Below, one piece after another: positions 46,043-54,368 of a stretch of DNA of 64,000 nt. Every line of letters starts with the position of its first letter. Position 1 is the stretch's first letter. This stretch comes from Micromonospora sp. ATCC 39149 (GTDB taxonomy: Bacteria > Actinomycetota > Actinomycetes > Mycobacteriales > Micromonosporaceae). Under the pieces are notes generated by a model. That model worked only from the letters and a program-made list of their open reading frames with translations. It was not told the origin of the DNA and searched no databases. The DNA lies in assembly GCF_000158815.1 (NCBI RefSeq), contig NZ_GG657738.1:2749866-2813865 (forward strand), given 5' to 3'. The position numbers and the translations under genes are program-made.

Positions 46043-46822
46043 ATGAGGCCGCAGGGCGTCGTCACCCGGGGGACGACGAACCCGAACCGGCTGCGCCGGG
46101 TGGACAACTGGATCGTGGAGACCTGCGGCGGCCGGCTGCGAGACGCGGCGGACCCGCTGGTGGTCGACCTCGGCTACGGTGCCACCCCGGTCACCGCCGT
46201 GGAGCTGCGCGCCCGGCTGGCCGCCGGGGTCCGCGCCGACGTGCGGGTGGTCGGGCTGGAGATCGATCCGGTACGCGTCGCCGCCGCACAGCCCGCCGCC
46301 GACCCGCCCCGACTCACCTTCGCCCGGGGCGGGTTCGAGCTGGCCGGGCTGCGGCCGGCCCTGGTTCGGGCGTGCAACGTGCTCCGTCAGTACGACGAGG
46401 CCGAGGTCGCCGCCGCCTGGCGCACGATCACCGACCGGCTGGCCCCGGGCGGGCTGCTGGTGGAGGGCACCTGCGACGAGTTGGGCCGGCTCGGCGGTTG
46501 GCTGCTGATCGACTCCGACGGCCCCAGCACGCTCACCCTGGCCGCGAAGCTCGGCACGCTGGGCAGCCCCGCCGAGCTGGCCGAGCGGCTGCCGAAGGCG
46601 CTGATCCACCGCAACGTGCCGGGCGAGCGGATCCACGACCTGCTCCGCGACCTCGACGACGCGTGGCGCTCCGCTGCCGCGTACGCGCCCTTCGGGCCCC
46701 GCCAGCGGTGGCTGCGGGCGGTGGCGGCGGTCCGCGATGCCGGCTGGCCGGTCCTGGACGGCCCCCGCCGCTGGCGGCACGGCGAACTCACGGTCGGCTG
46801 GCCCGCCATCGCCCCCGCCTGA
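46043..46822 (+). CDS. Class I SAM-dependent methyltransferase-like protein
   Basis: A 259-residue protein with a Rossmann-type SAM-binding motif I (VVDLGYGATPVTAVELRARL), the acidic end of strand 2 (VVGLEIDPVRVAAAQ) and the later strand GLLVEGTCDELG. This conserved actinobacterial family is found near mshA; its target is unknown. The N-terminus (RPQGVVTRGTTNPNRLRRVDNWIV) resembles rRNA or small-molecule methyltransferases of unknown role. The start is ATG 46043, 82 bases after the SDR gene. Confidence 0.85.
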   Translation: MRPQGVVTRGTTNPNRLRRVDNWIVETCGGRLRDAADPLVVDLGYGATPVTAVELRARLAAGVRADVRVVGLEIDPVRVAAAQPAADPPRLTFARGGFELAGLRPALVRACNVLRQYDEAEVAAAWRTITDRLAPGGLLVEGTCDELGRLGGWLLIDSDGPSTLTLAAKLGTLGSPAELAERLPKALIHRNVPGERIHDLLRDLDDAWRSAAAYAPFGPRQRWLRAVAAVRDAGWPVLDGPRRWRHGELTVGWPAIAPA

Positions 46823-46864
46823 GCCGGGGCCTGAGCAGCGGCAGCGGCAGGGGCGGCCGGCTCA
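46820..46864. terminator. Inverted repeat containing both stop codons of convergent genes
   Basis: TGAGCCGG and CCGGCTCA form the 8-bp arms. The left arm starts with the TGA of the methyltransferase gene and the right arm ends with the reverse-strand stop of the AtzH-like gene, so one hairpin serves both ends. The 29-base interior is GC-rich. Confidence 0.55.
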
Positions 46865-47272
46865 GCGGGCCGTTCCGTCTGCCGGGTCGGGGCGGCCGGC
46901 GGCGGGTTCGGAGACGTGGGCGGTGACGATACGCCAGCCGGCGGGCAGGCGTACCCAGGTCTGGGTCTGCCGGCCCCTGGCGGCGGTGCCGGCGTACGTG
47001 AAGCGGGTGGTGACCACCGCGAGGTCGGCGCCGAAGGTGGTGATCACCGTGTCGACGAGGCGGCGACCGGGCGGCAGTGGCGGCTGAACAGCCCGCCACG
47101 CACGCTGCGCGCCGAGCCCGTACTGGTGGTCGTCGATGCCGAACCGCACGGTCCGGTCGGAGTCCCAGAAGTATCCGCAGATCAGGTCGGCGTCGCCGTC
47201 GACCAGCGCCTGTTCGTAGCCGGCGAAGGCCGCCGCCACCTCGGCGACCACGTCGGTCCGATCGATCTCCAC
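46862..47272 (-). CDS. AtzH-like protein (DUF3225, NTF2/SnoaL-like fold)
   Basis: A 136-residue protein of the AtzH/DUF3225 family, with VRFGIDDHQYGLGAQRAWR, RRLVDTVITTFG and GRQTQTWVRLPAGWRIVTAHVS, all typical for the family. AtzH in Pseudomonas sp. ADP was reported, as I recall, to act on 1,3-dicarboxyurea in cyanuric acid breakdown, feeding allophanate hydrolase. Here it is the last gene of a cluster that contains an allophanate hydrolase, supporting a related role. It is cytosolic, and the ATG start is at 47272. Confidence 0.85.
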   Translation of the reverse strand: MEIDRTDVVAEVAAAFAGYEQALVDGDADLICGYFWDSDRTVRFGIDDHQYGLGAQRAWRAVQPPLPPGRRLVDTVITTFGADLAVVTTRFTYAGTAARGRQTQTWVRLPAGWRIVTAHVSEPAAGRPDPADGTAR

Positions 47273-47357
47273 GCGAGCATCCTCTCCGCACGACGGGCCG
47301 GGGCGTACGCGGGCCCGGTCGGGCGGCCGGTGCCGCCACCCGACCGGGCCGGCGGGT

Positions 47358-49073
47358 TCAGCCGCTCACCGCGCGCTCCCGCTGCCCGCCTTCGGCCGGG
47401 CCCACCGGGCCGACCGGCTCGGCGACCGCGGCCGGCTCCGCCGGGGAGGTCACGGTGGCTGGCTCCGCCGGGGAGGTCACGGTGGCTGGCTCCGCCAGGG
47501 TGGCCCCGCCGTGCAGGCGGTCCAGTTCGGTCTCCTCAGGCTCGGGGACCCGGGGCGCGACCCGGCCCAACGCGAAGACCCCGCAGATCGCCGCGATGAG
47601 GAGGTAGCCGAGCGAGACTGGGCCGTTCGCGTTCCACTCGATCCTCTCGCCGTGGATCAGCCCGACGAACGAGAGCACCGCGCCGGACCCGGCGAAGATC
47701 GCCGCCCGGACGAACCGCTTGTCGATGATGAAGACCACCACCGCGCCGAGCACCAGGCCGGCGAGGATCGCGCCCTGGCCGAGCACGAGCAGGCCATCGT
47801 AGACCACGCCCGCACCGGCCAGCGCCTCGTCGCCCACCTCGGCGGCCGTGGTGCCGGCCGCAGCCAGGGTGTTGTCGATCTGGCTGGTGGCCCAGGCCGC
47901 GATGTTCGGGATCAGCGCGGCGACCACGGCGGCGGCGTGCGCCCGGGGCGTCGCCTGGAACGCCTGGGCGCCGATCAGCAGCCCGATGTAGAGCAGGATC
48001 GGCACGATGGCCGCCGTCGGGAAGACGGTCGCGAGCAGCCCGAACATGCCGAGGAAGCAGAGGATCGCGATCACGATGCCGGTCGCCATCGAGTAGCCGC
48101 TCCGACCGCCCGCCGCCTTCCAGCCCGGGTGCCCGACGTAGACGGCGGGCGGGAACGGCGAGCCGAGGGCCGCGCCGATCACCGCACCCGCGCCGTCGGC
48201 GAGCAGGACGCTGCGCAGGTTGTAGTTGTCCCCAGCGGTCGCCGCGCTCTCCACGTTGGACATGCCCTCGGTGAAGTTGTAGACCCCCAGCGGGATCGCC
48301 GTCGCCAGCAACGGCGCCATGTCGGCCAGGCCGGTGAAGAGCAGGTCGAGCTTGAACGAGGGTACGGCGAACGCGATGTCCCGGGCGGCGGCCGTGACGT
48401 CCGGCACCGACATCGCGCCACCGGCCCAGCCGAGCGCCGTGCCGACCAGCAGCGCGGCGAGCCCGATCGGGAAGTTGAACGGCAGCTTGACGTCTGTGAG
48501 CAGGCCGATCAGCAGCAACGCGAAGACGGGCAGCGCGATCCAGGCCATCTGCCACATCTGCCCGGCCGGGTTCATCGAGATGAAGGTGACGGAGATCCCG
48601 GCGAGGGTGCCCAGCAGCGCGGCCCGGGGTGCGTACCGGCGGATGTACGGACCGACGAACGCGCCGATCAGCACGATCACGCCGATGATGAAGGCCCACG
48701 CCAGCCCCGCCTCCCACGCCCGCACCGGATCCTGCGTGCGCAGGTAGATCGGGAGCATGATGACGAAGATGACGATGAACATGTGCGGCACGCTCGGCCC
48801 GTACGGCAGGGCGGTCACGTCGGAGCGGTTCTCCCGCCGGGCCAGGCGGCGCGCCAGGTAGGTGTAGTAGATGTTCCCGGCGACCAGCGCGATGCCGAGC
48901 GCCGGCAGGATCGTGCCGAACACCTCCCGGTCGGAAAGCTTCACCACGGCCAGGCAGAGCCCGGTCAGGGTGAGCACGTTGACCAGGACGTTGACGCCGA
49001 AACCGAAGAACGCGTTGGTGTCGCCGCGCACCCAGAACGGGAGCGGGGCGACGGAGGGCTTGGTGGGGACCAT
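47358..49073 (-). CDS. NCS2/xanthine-uracil-type permease
   Basis: A 571-residue membrane permease with about 14 hydrophobic segments, related to AzgA-type nucleobase permeases (SDVTALPYGPSVP, GVYNFTEGMSNVESAATAGDNYNLRSVLLADG, FPPAVYVGHPGWKAAGGRSGYS). A Pro/Ala-rich cytosolic tail contains a duplicated EPATVTSPA segment. It lies 13 bases after a cysteine hydrolase gene in a biuret-type cluster, so its substrate is likely a small nitrogen-rich compound (biuret, triuret, cyanuric acid or a ureide) rather than a purine; this is an inference from context. Confidence 0.87.
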   Translation of the reverse strand: MVPTKPSVAPLPFWVRGDTNAFFGFGVNVLVNVLTLTGLCLAVVKLSDREVFGTILPALGIALVAGNIYYTYLARRLARRENRSDVTALPYGPSVPHMFIVIFVIMLPIYLRTQDPVRAWEAGLAWAFIIGVIVLIGAFVGPYIRRYAPRAALLGTLAGISVTFISMNPAGQMWQMAWIALPVFALLLIGLLTDVKLPFNFPIGLAALLVGTALGWAGGAMSVPDVTAAARDIAFAVPSFKLDLLFTGLADMAPLLATAIPLGVYNFTEGMSNVESAATAGDNYNLRSVLLADGAGAVIGAALGSPFPPAVYVGHPGWKAAGGRSGYSMATGIVIAILCFLGMFGLLATVFPTAAIVPILLYIGLLIGAQAFQATPRAHAAAVVAALIPNIAAWATSQIDNTLAAAGTTAAEVGDEALAGAGVVYDGLLVLGQGAILAGLVLGAVVVFIIDKRFVRAAIFAGSGAVLSFVGLIHGERIEWNANGPVSLGYLLIAAICGVFALGRVAPRVPEPEETELDRLHGGATLAEPATVTSPAEPATVTSPAEPAAVAEPVGPVGPAEGGQRERAVSG

Positions 49074-49086
49074 GGCTGCTCCCGAT

Positions 49087-49779
49087 TCAGGAGGAGGGTT
49101 GCGACACGGTGGCGCTGGGCAGCGCGGCGAGCACCTCGGTGGAGTCGACGACCCACCCGAGGATCCCGCCCTGGGCGGCGATCATGTCGAGCCCGACCCG
49201 CTGGAACTCGGGGAAGTAGGACCCGACGCAGTCGGCGAGTACGAGGCACTCGTACCCGCGGTCGTTGGCCTCCCGAACGGTGGTGTGCACGCACACCTCG
49301 GTGGTGACGCCGGTGACCAGGAGGCTGCGGATTCCCCGCTGGGCGAGCAGGGCGTCCAGCCCGGTGGCGTAGAAGGCGCCCTTGCCGGGCTTGTCGACGA
49401 CCGGCTCGCCGGGCAGCGGCGCGAGTTCGTCGATGATGTCGTGGCCGTATTCGCCCCGGACGAGGATGCGGCCCTTGGGGCCGGGGTCGCCGATCCGCTT
49501 GCTCGGCGCGCCCCGGTGGAGCTTTGCCGGCGGGCAGTCCGAGAGGTCGGGCAGGTGCCCCTCGCGGGTGTGCACGACGGTCAGGCCCACGGCACGGGCG
49601 CCGGCCAGCAGCGCCGCGAGGGGCGCGATGGTGCGGCGCAGTTGGCCGACGTCGTTGCCCAGGCTCTCGCCGAACCCGCCGGGCTCCAGGAAGTCGCGCT
49701 GCATGTCGATGACGAGCAGCGCCGTGGTCGCGATGTCGAAGGAGTACGGGAAGGGCCGCGCGGCGGCAACGGTCAGCAT
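49087..49779 (-). CDS. Cysteine hydrolase, isochorismatase family (paralogue 1)
   Basis: A 230-residue amidohydrolase of the isochorismatase fold. The catalytic triad is Asp25 (LLVIDMQRDF), Lys130 (VVDKPGKGAFY) and Cys163 (VTTEVCVHTT), with Gln203 behind. It is about 50 percent similar by eye to its neighbour and has almost the same spacing as biuret hydrolase. Candidate substrates are biuret, triuret or a ureidoacid. One member of such pairs could be a triuret hydrolase (TrtA-like). ATG 49779 follows AGGTGAGG and lies 8 bases after the paralogue stop. Confidence 0.87.
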   Translation of the reverse strand: MLTVAAARPFPYSFDIATTALLVIDMQRDFLEPGGFGESLGNDVGQLRRTIAPLAALLAGARAVGLTVVHTREGHLPDLSDCPPAKLHRGAPSKRIGDPGPKGRILVRGEYGHDIIDELAPLPGEPVVDKPGKGAFYATGLDALLAQRGIRSLLVTGVTTEVCVHTTVREANDRGYECLVLADCVGSYFPEFQRVGLDMIAAQGGILGWVVDSTEVLAALPSATVSQPSS

Positions 49780-49787
49780 GGCGCACC

Positions 49788-50477
49788 TCACCTCGCCGTG
49801 GCGGCGATGACGTCGTCGGATGTGGCGACGCAGCCGAACACGCCGCCCTGCATGGTCACCATGTGCAGCGCCGCGTCGTGGTTGCCCTTGTCGGTGGCGC
49901 CGGTGCAGTCGGAGAGGATCAGGCACTCGTACCCCCGGTCGTTCGCCTCGCGCATGGTGGTGTGCACGCAGACGTCGGTGGTGATGCCGGTGAGGATGAG
50001 GTGGGTGATGCCCCGGGTCCGCAGCACCAGGTCGAGGTTGGTGGCGTAGAAGGCGCCCTTGCCGGGCTTGTCGACGATCACCTCGCCGGGTGCCGGGGCG
50101 ACCTCGGGCACGATCTCCCAGCCCGGTTCGCCCCTGACCAGGATCCGGCCGCACGGGCCGGCGCCGCCGATCTCGGCACCGATCCGCGCCGAGCGCCAGC
50201 GCTTGTTCGCCGGCAGGTCGGACAGGTCGGGGTCGTGCCCCTCGCGGGTGTGCACGACGAGCATCCCGAGCGACCGGGCGTGTGCCAGCAGCCGGGCGGT
50301 GGCCGGCAGGCCGGACCGGGTGAGGCTGAGGTCGTAGCCCATCGCGTCGACGTAGCCGCCCGGCCCGCAGAAGTCGGTCTGCCAGTCGATGCAGAGCAGC
50401 GCGGTGCGCGTGGTGTCGGCCGCGCCGTCGTACGGCCACGGGTAGGGATTTGCGGTTACCGGCCCGATCCTTGCCAT
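49788..50477 (-). CDS. Cysteine hydrolase, biuret hydrolase-like (paralogue 2)
   Basis: A 229-residue isochorismatase-fold amidohydrolase with Asp31 (LLCIDWQTDF), Lys137 (VIVDKPGKGAFY), Cys170 (ITTDVCVHTT) and Gln210 (MVTMQGGVFG). These four positions are each exactly five below the D36, K142, C175 and Q215 I recall for BiuH of Rhizobium leguminosarum, so biuret amidohydrolase (biuret to allophanate plus ammonia) is the best assignment. The adjacent allophanate hydrolase would finish the pathway. Ureidoacrylate or N-carbamoyl substrates remain possible. The ATG start is preceded by GAGGAGG. Confidence 0.85.
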   Translation of the reverse strand: MARIGPVTANPYPWPYDGAADTTRTALLCIDWQTDFCGPGGYVDAMGYDLSLTRSGLPATARLLAHARSLGMLVVHTREGHDPDLSDLPANKRWRSARIGAEIGGAGPCGRILVRGEPGWEIVPEVAPAPGEVIVDKPGKGAFYATNLDLVLRTRGITHLILTGITTDVCVHTTMREANDRGYECLILSDCTGATDKGNHDAALHMVTMQGGVFGCVATSDDVIAATAR

Positions 50478-50526
50478 CCTCTCCTCCTCCTGTGTCGTTG
50501 CCGCTCCCGCCCGGGGCGGCAGCCGC

Positions 50527-52335
50527 TCATCGCCGGCCGGCGCTCCGGTACGCCCGCCAGCCCCCGGCGGCGCTGATGTCCTCTGCCTCCGGGCCAGCGG
50601 CGTACGCCTCGCAGAGGAAGCCCAGGACGGCGCGCCCGTCGTCCAGCCGGACCCAGCCGAGCGAGAGCGGGGCCGGGACCCCGGCCAGCAGCCCGCCGAC
50701 GGCGGACGTGGGCAGTCGCCACAGCTCGACGTCGATGCGGTGGCCCCGGGCCGGGTCGACCCTGACCAGGCCGGGCAGCCCCTCGCCGTCGGGGGTGTCC
50801 ATCCGGTAGAGCCGGTAGCAGGGTGCGGTGCGGGTGGTGCCGGCGAGGGTGGCTCCCCGGTCGGTCAGCTCACCGTTACGGGACTCGCCGGTCAGGTGCC
50901 GCCCGACGACGGCCACGAGCACCTCCGCCGGTCCCGGTGCCGGCCCGGCGCCGGCTGCCGGCCGGCCGGCGTCGGCCGGTTCCGCGCCGGTCCCGGCGGC
51001 GAAGGCGGCGGCGAGCCGGGCCAGGGTGGTGTCGCTGAACGCCGGGCCGACCAGGGTCAGGCTCGCCGGCCGACCGGCGGCGGTGAACCCGTTGGGCACG
51101 GTCACCGCGGCCAGGTCGAGCAGGTTCGCGAACTGGGTGTAGCGGCCGAGCATCGCGTTGCGCCCGATCGGGTCCTCGGCGATCTCGTCGAGCGTGAACG
51201 TGGTGCCGACGGTGGGCACGACGAGCACGTCGACCTCCTGCCACACCTGGTCTACCCGCGCCCGCAGTTCCCGGAGCCGGTGCCGGCCCCGGAAGGCGTC
51301 GATCGCGTCGTAGCGCCGCCCGGTTTCCAGCACGGTCCGGGTGACGGCGAGGACCGCCTCGGGGCGCTCCCGCAGGAAGCCGTCCAGCCCGGTCAGCCGC
51401 TCGGCCACCCAGGGCCCCTGGTAGAGCAGGTCCCCCGCCTCGAAGAAGGTGCCCAGCGGCACCGGCTGCGCGTACGCGACCAGGTCGCGCAGCCGCCCGA
51501 CGCCGGCGGTGAACCGGTCCCGCTGCCCGGCGTCACCGAAGAACTCCAGGTCTTCTGCCCGGGGTGCCCCGAGGCGTAGCGTCCCCGGCATGCGGGCAGG
51601 CACCCGCTCGGCCGGCAGCGGACGCCCCCACGGGTCGGCCGCCGTGACGCCACGGGCGGCGTGCAGCACGTCCATGGCGCCGGCGACGTCGGCGGCGAAG
51701 ACCGAGACGCAGTCCAGCGAGCGGCAGGCCGGGACCACGCCGGCCGTGCTGAGCAGACCCCGGGTGGGCTTGACGCCGACGATGCCGTTGAGGGCCGCCG
51801 GCACCCGGCCGGAGCCGGCGGTGTCCGTGCCCAGGGCGAAAGTGACCTGGCCGGTGGCGACCGCGACCGCCGAGCCGGAGCTGGAGCCGCCGGAGATGAG
51901 CCCGCCGCCGAAGACGCTCTCGCAGCTGCCGTACGGCGAGCGGGTGCCGGTCAGGCCGGTGGCGAACTGGTCGAGGTTGGTCTTGCCGACCAGTAGCGCG
52001 CCGGCGTCGAGCAGCCGGCGCACCACGGGCGCGTCCGCGTTCGCCTCGTATCCGAAGTCGGGGCAGCCGGCCGTGGTGACCATGCCGGCGACGTCGATGT
52101 TGTCCTTCACCGCGAACGGGACGCCGTACAGCGGAAGCATCGCCGGGTCACCGTCCCTGGTCAGCGACGCGGCGCGGGCCCGCAGGCGGTCGGCCGGGAC
52201 GGTGCTGATCCAGACCGGGGCGCCATCGCGGCCGGCGAGCCCGGCCAGCACGCGTTCGGCCTGGTCGGTGGGAGTCAGGGCACCCTCGCGGTACGCCGAC
52301 CGCAGCTCCGCGAGCGATCCGATCCGTTGTGACAT
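50527..52335 (-). CDS. atzF: Allophanate hydrolase
   Basis: A 602-residue amidase-signature enzyme that cleaves allophanate to carbon dioxide and ammonia. The Ser-cisSer-Lys triad is Lys77 (PFAVKDNID), Ser151 (GGSSSGSAVA) and Ser175 (GTDTAGSGRVPA); the spacings 74 and 24 equal those recalled for Pseudomonas AtzF. The C-terminal domain (about 470-600, with CYRLYRMDTPDGEGLPGLVRV and LGFLCEAYA) is the allophanate hydrolase extension. No biotin-dependent urea carboxylase is nearby, so the substrate probably comes from biuret, not urea. A palindrome lies 3 bases before the ATG. Confidence 0.94.
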   Translation of the reverse strand: MSQRIGSLAELRSAYREGALTPTDQAERVLAGLAGRDGAPVWISTVPADRLRARAASLTRDGDPAMLPLYGVPFAVKDNIDVAGMVTTAGCPDFGYEANADAPVVRRLLDAGALLVGKTNLDQFATGLTGTRSPYGSCESVFGGGLISGGSSSGSAVAVATGQVTFALGTDTAGSGRVPAALNGIVGVKPTRGLLSTAGVVPACRSLDCVSVFAADVAGAMDVLHAARGVTAADPWGRPLPAERVPARMPGTLRLGAPRAEDLEFFGDAGQRDRFTAGVGRLRDLVAYAQPVPLGTFFEAGDLLYQGPWVAERLTGLDGFLRERPEAVLAVTRTVLETGRRYDAIDAFRGRHRLRELRARVDQVWQEVDVLVVPTVGTTFTLDEIAEDPIGRNAMLGRYTQFANLLDLAAVTVPNGFTAAGRPASLTLVGPAFSDTTLARLAAAFAAGTGAEPADAGRPAAGAGPAPGPAEVLVAVVGRHLTGESRNGELTDRGATLAGTTRTAPCYRLYRMDTPDGEGLPGLVRVDPARGHRIDVELWRLPTSAVGGLLAGVPAPLSLGWVRLDDGRAVLGFLCEAYAAGPEAEDISAAGGWRAYRSAGRR

Positions 52336-52338
52336 ACA

Positions 52339-52351
52339 GTCGATTGTCGAC
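52339..52351. promoter_or_regulatory. Palindrome at the allophanate hydrolase start, candidate GntR operator
   Basis: GTCGATTGTCGAC is a 13-bp palindrome (5-bp arms) located 3 bases upstream of the atzF start codon. Its TTGTCGAC part resembles sites of FCD-type GntR regulators. The GntR gene of the same cluster is immediately upstream, so this is its most likely operator. Confidence 0.5.
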
Positions 52352-52452
52352 CGTTCTGTTACAGGGAACGGCGCTGCAGGTAACGACGAGATGACGCCGG
52401 CCCCGGACCTGGCCCCGGGCGGACCCTCGCGTCGGCCCCCGGCCCGCCTGGT

Positions 52453-52499
52453 CGAGGTACGAACTAGCCGAGGTACGAACGCCTAGCCGAGGTACGAAC
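52453..52499. repeat. Three copies of CGAGGTACGAAC at the 3' end of gntR
   Basis: The 12-base sequence occurs at 52453, 52469 and 52488. The last copy is inside the coding end (encoding RSYLG) and the other two lie beyond the stop codon. The longer shared unit includes the stop codon itself (CTAGCCGAGGTACGAAC), which points to tandem duplication of the gene end. Confidence 0.75.
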
Positions 52500-53148
52500 G
52501 CGCGCCGTGCTCCGAGAGCACCGCGAGCACGGCCTCCGGATCCTTTCCGGCAACCGCCTCGAACAGCCGTTCGTGCCGGTGGACCCCGTCCGACGGCTGC
52601 GCCACCTCCGCCTCGCGGCGCAGGTTGATCGCCATGTATAGCTGCAACTTCATCAGGATCGAGTCGTACACGGCGGAGAGCTGCCGGTTGCCGGCCAGCG
52701 CCACCAGCGCGACGTGGAACGCCCGGTGCGACTCGGCGACCGCCAGCCGATCACCGATCCGGGTCGCGTCGCGCATCTGGTCCAGCGCCGCCCGCAGCCC
52801 GGCCAGGTCGCCCTCCCTGGGCACCGGGATCGCCCTGCGCACCGCCACCCGCTCCAGCACGTCGCGCAGCTCGTACAGCTCCCGCACGTCCCGGTCGGAA
52901 AGGGTGGCGACCCGGACCCCCCGCCGGGGCACGTGCTCCACCAGCCCCTGCTGCGCCAGCAACCGCAGCGCCTCCCGCAGCGGGGCCCGGCTGATCCCGA
53001 GCCGCCGGGTCAGCTGCTCCTCCACCAGGCGTTCGCCCGGCTCGCTCCTACCGCTGAGGATCTCCCGGGTCAGCCGGGAAACGGCGAGATCCACCAGGCT
53101 GGGGCTCTCCAACTCGCCATCCATCGGCGATGCGGCCACGTCGCTCAC
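52483..53148 (-). CDS. GntR-family transcriptional regulator (FadR/FCD subfamily)
   Basis: A 221-residue regulator. The winged HTH (about 17-85, RLTREILSGRSEPGERLVEEQLTRRLGISRAPLREALRLLAQQGLVEHVPRRGVRV) precedes an all-helical FCD ligand domain (about 95-215) with metal-ligand residues in ELYELRDVLE, AESHRAFHVAL and VHRHERLFEAV. It stands at the head of the hydrolase/permease cluster on the same strand and probably represses it until a pathway compound binds. Its 3' end is duplicated downstream. Confidence 0.9.
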   Translation of the reverse strand: MSDVAASPMDGELESPSLVDLAVSRLTREILSGRSEPGERLVEEQLTRRLGISRAPLREALRLLAQQGLVEHVPRRGVRVATLSDRDVRELYELRDVLERVAVRRAIPVPREGDLAGLRAALDQMRDATRIGDRLAVAESHRAFHVALVALAGNRQLSAVYDSILMKLQLYMAINLRREAEVAQPSDGVHRHERLFEAVAGKDPEAVLAVLSEHGARSYLG

Positions 53149-53208
53149 TTCGAAGAGTCTGCCATTGCCACCAAACGGTCGGTGTGGGCGCGCCCCGCGC
53201 CCCGGCCG

Positions 53209-54300
53209 TCAGACGGCGCAGTTGACCAGGACCGGTTCCGGGTGCAGGGGTACGCCGAAACGGGCGTGCACGCCGTCGCGGATGTCGCGGGCCAGGGCGA
53301 TCAGGGCGGCCGTGCTGGCCGTGCCGCCCCGGTTGGTCAGGGCGAGGGTGTGCTTGCTGGAGATGGCCACCCCCTCCGGGCCGGGATGGCCCTTGGCGAA
53401 GCCGGCCTTGTCGATCAGCCAGGCGGCGCTCACCTTGACCGTGTCGCCGGCCCCGGGCCAGTGCGGCGGCTCGCCAAGGTCGGCGGCGCGCTCGCGCAGC
53501 AGCTCGTACGCCTGGCGGTCGAGCACCGGGTTGGTGAAGAACGAGCCCACCGAGCGGGTGTCGGGGTCGTCGGCGTCGAGCACCATGCCCTTGCCGGCGC
53601 GCAGCCGCAGCACGGCGGCCCGGGCGTCGGCCAGCGGCACCGCGTCGCCCGGCTCGACGCCGAGCGTCCGGGCCAGCTCGGCGTAGCGGACCGGGCCGGA
53701 CAGCGGGGATCGGGCGAGCCGGAAGTCGACCGAGAGCACCACCCAGCGCTCGCTGTACTTGAAGACGCTCGACCGGTAGGCGAAGCCACAGTCGGCCGCC
53801 TCGATCCGGCCGAGGGTCCCCTCGGCGCGGTCGTACACTCCGACGCCGACTATCGTCTCGGCCACCTCCTGGCCGTACGCGCCGACGTTCTGGATCGGGG
53901 TGGCCCCGGCCGACCCGGGAATGCCGGCGAGGCACTCCAACCCGGACCAGCCGTTGGCCACGGTGGCCGCGACGAGGTCGTCCCACGGCTCGCCGGCCTC
54001 TACCCGTACCGTGACGGTGTCGGCGTCCTCCGCGACGACCCGCAGCCCCCGGGAGCGCACCAGCACGACGGTGCCGGGGAATCCGGCGTCGCCGATCACC
54101 ACGTTGCTGCCCCCGGCGAGGATCAACACCTCCTCGTCCCGCAGGCGGGCCTGCTGCACCTTTTGTACGATCTCCTCGGCGCTGGCAGCGATCTCGATCC
54201 GTCCGGCCGGGCCACCGAGGCGCAGGGTGGTGTATTCCGCCAACGTCGTCGAGTCGGCGGCGCGGGTTTCGGTGGCCGGGTGGGCACTAACGTCTGACAC
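53209..54300 (-). CDS. murB: UDP-N-acetylenolpyruvoylglucosamine reductase
   Basis: A 363-residue FAD enzyme that reduces UDP-GlcNAc-enolpyruvate to UDP-MurNAc with NADPH in peptidoglycan synthesis. The FAD domain shows TLRLGGPAGRI, LILAGGSNVVIGDAG, NGWSGLECLAGIPGSAGATPIQNVGAYGQEV and the C-terminal domain AAWLIDKAGFAKG. It is of the type I group with the longer C-terminal part. GTG 54300 has TAGGGT 7 bases upstream and no ribosome-binding site, so the transcript is probably leaderless. It is divergent from the MDMPI gene. Confidence 0.95.
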   Translation of the reverse strand: MSDVSAHPATETRAADSTTLAEYTTLRLGGPAGRIEIAASAEEIVQKVQQARLRDEEVLILAGGSNVVIGDAGFPGTVVLVRSRGLRVVAEDADTVTVRVEAGEPWDDLVAATVANGWSGLECLAGIPGSAGATPIQNVGAYGQEVAETIVGVGVYDRAEGTLGRIEAADCGFAYRSSVFKYSERWVVLSVDFRLARSPLSGPVRYAELARTLGVEPGDAVPLADARAAVLRLRAGKGMVLDADDPDTRSVGSFFTNPVLDRQAYELLRERAADLGEPPHWPGAGDTVKVSAAWLIDKAGFAKGHPGPEGVAISSKHTLALTNRGGTASTAALIALARDIRDGVHARFGVPLHPEPVLVNCAV

Positions 54301-54368
54301 GCCCTTCACCCTAGGCTGAGAGGGAGCCGTGGCACCCACTGGTGGCCCGGTCGCGCGGGAGGATCGTG

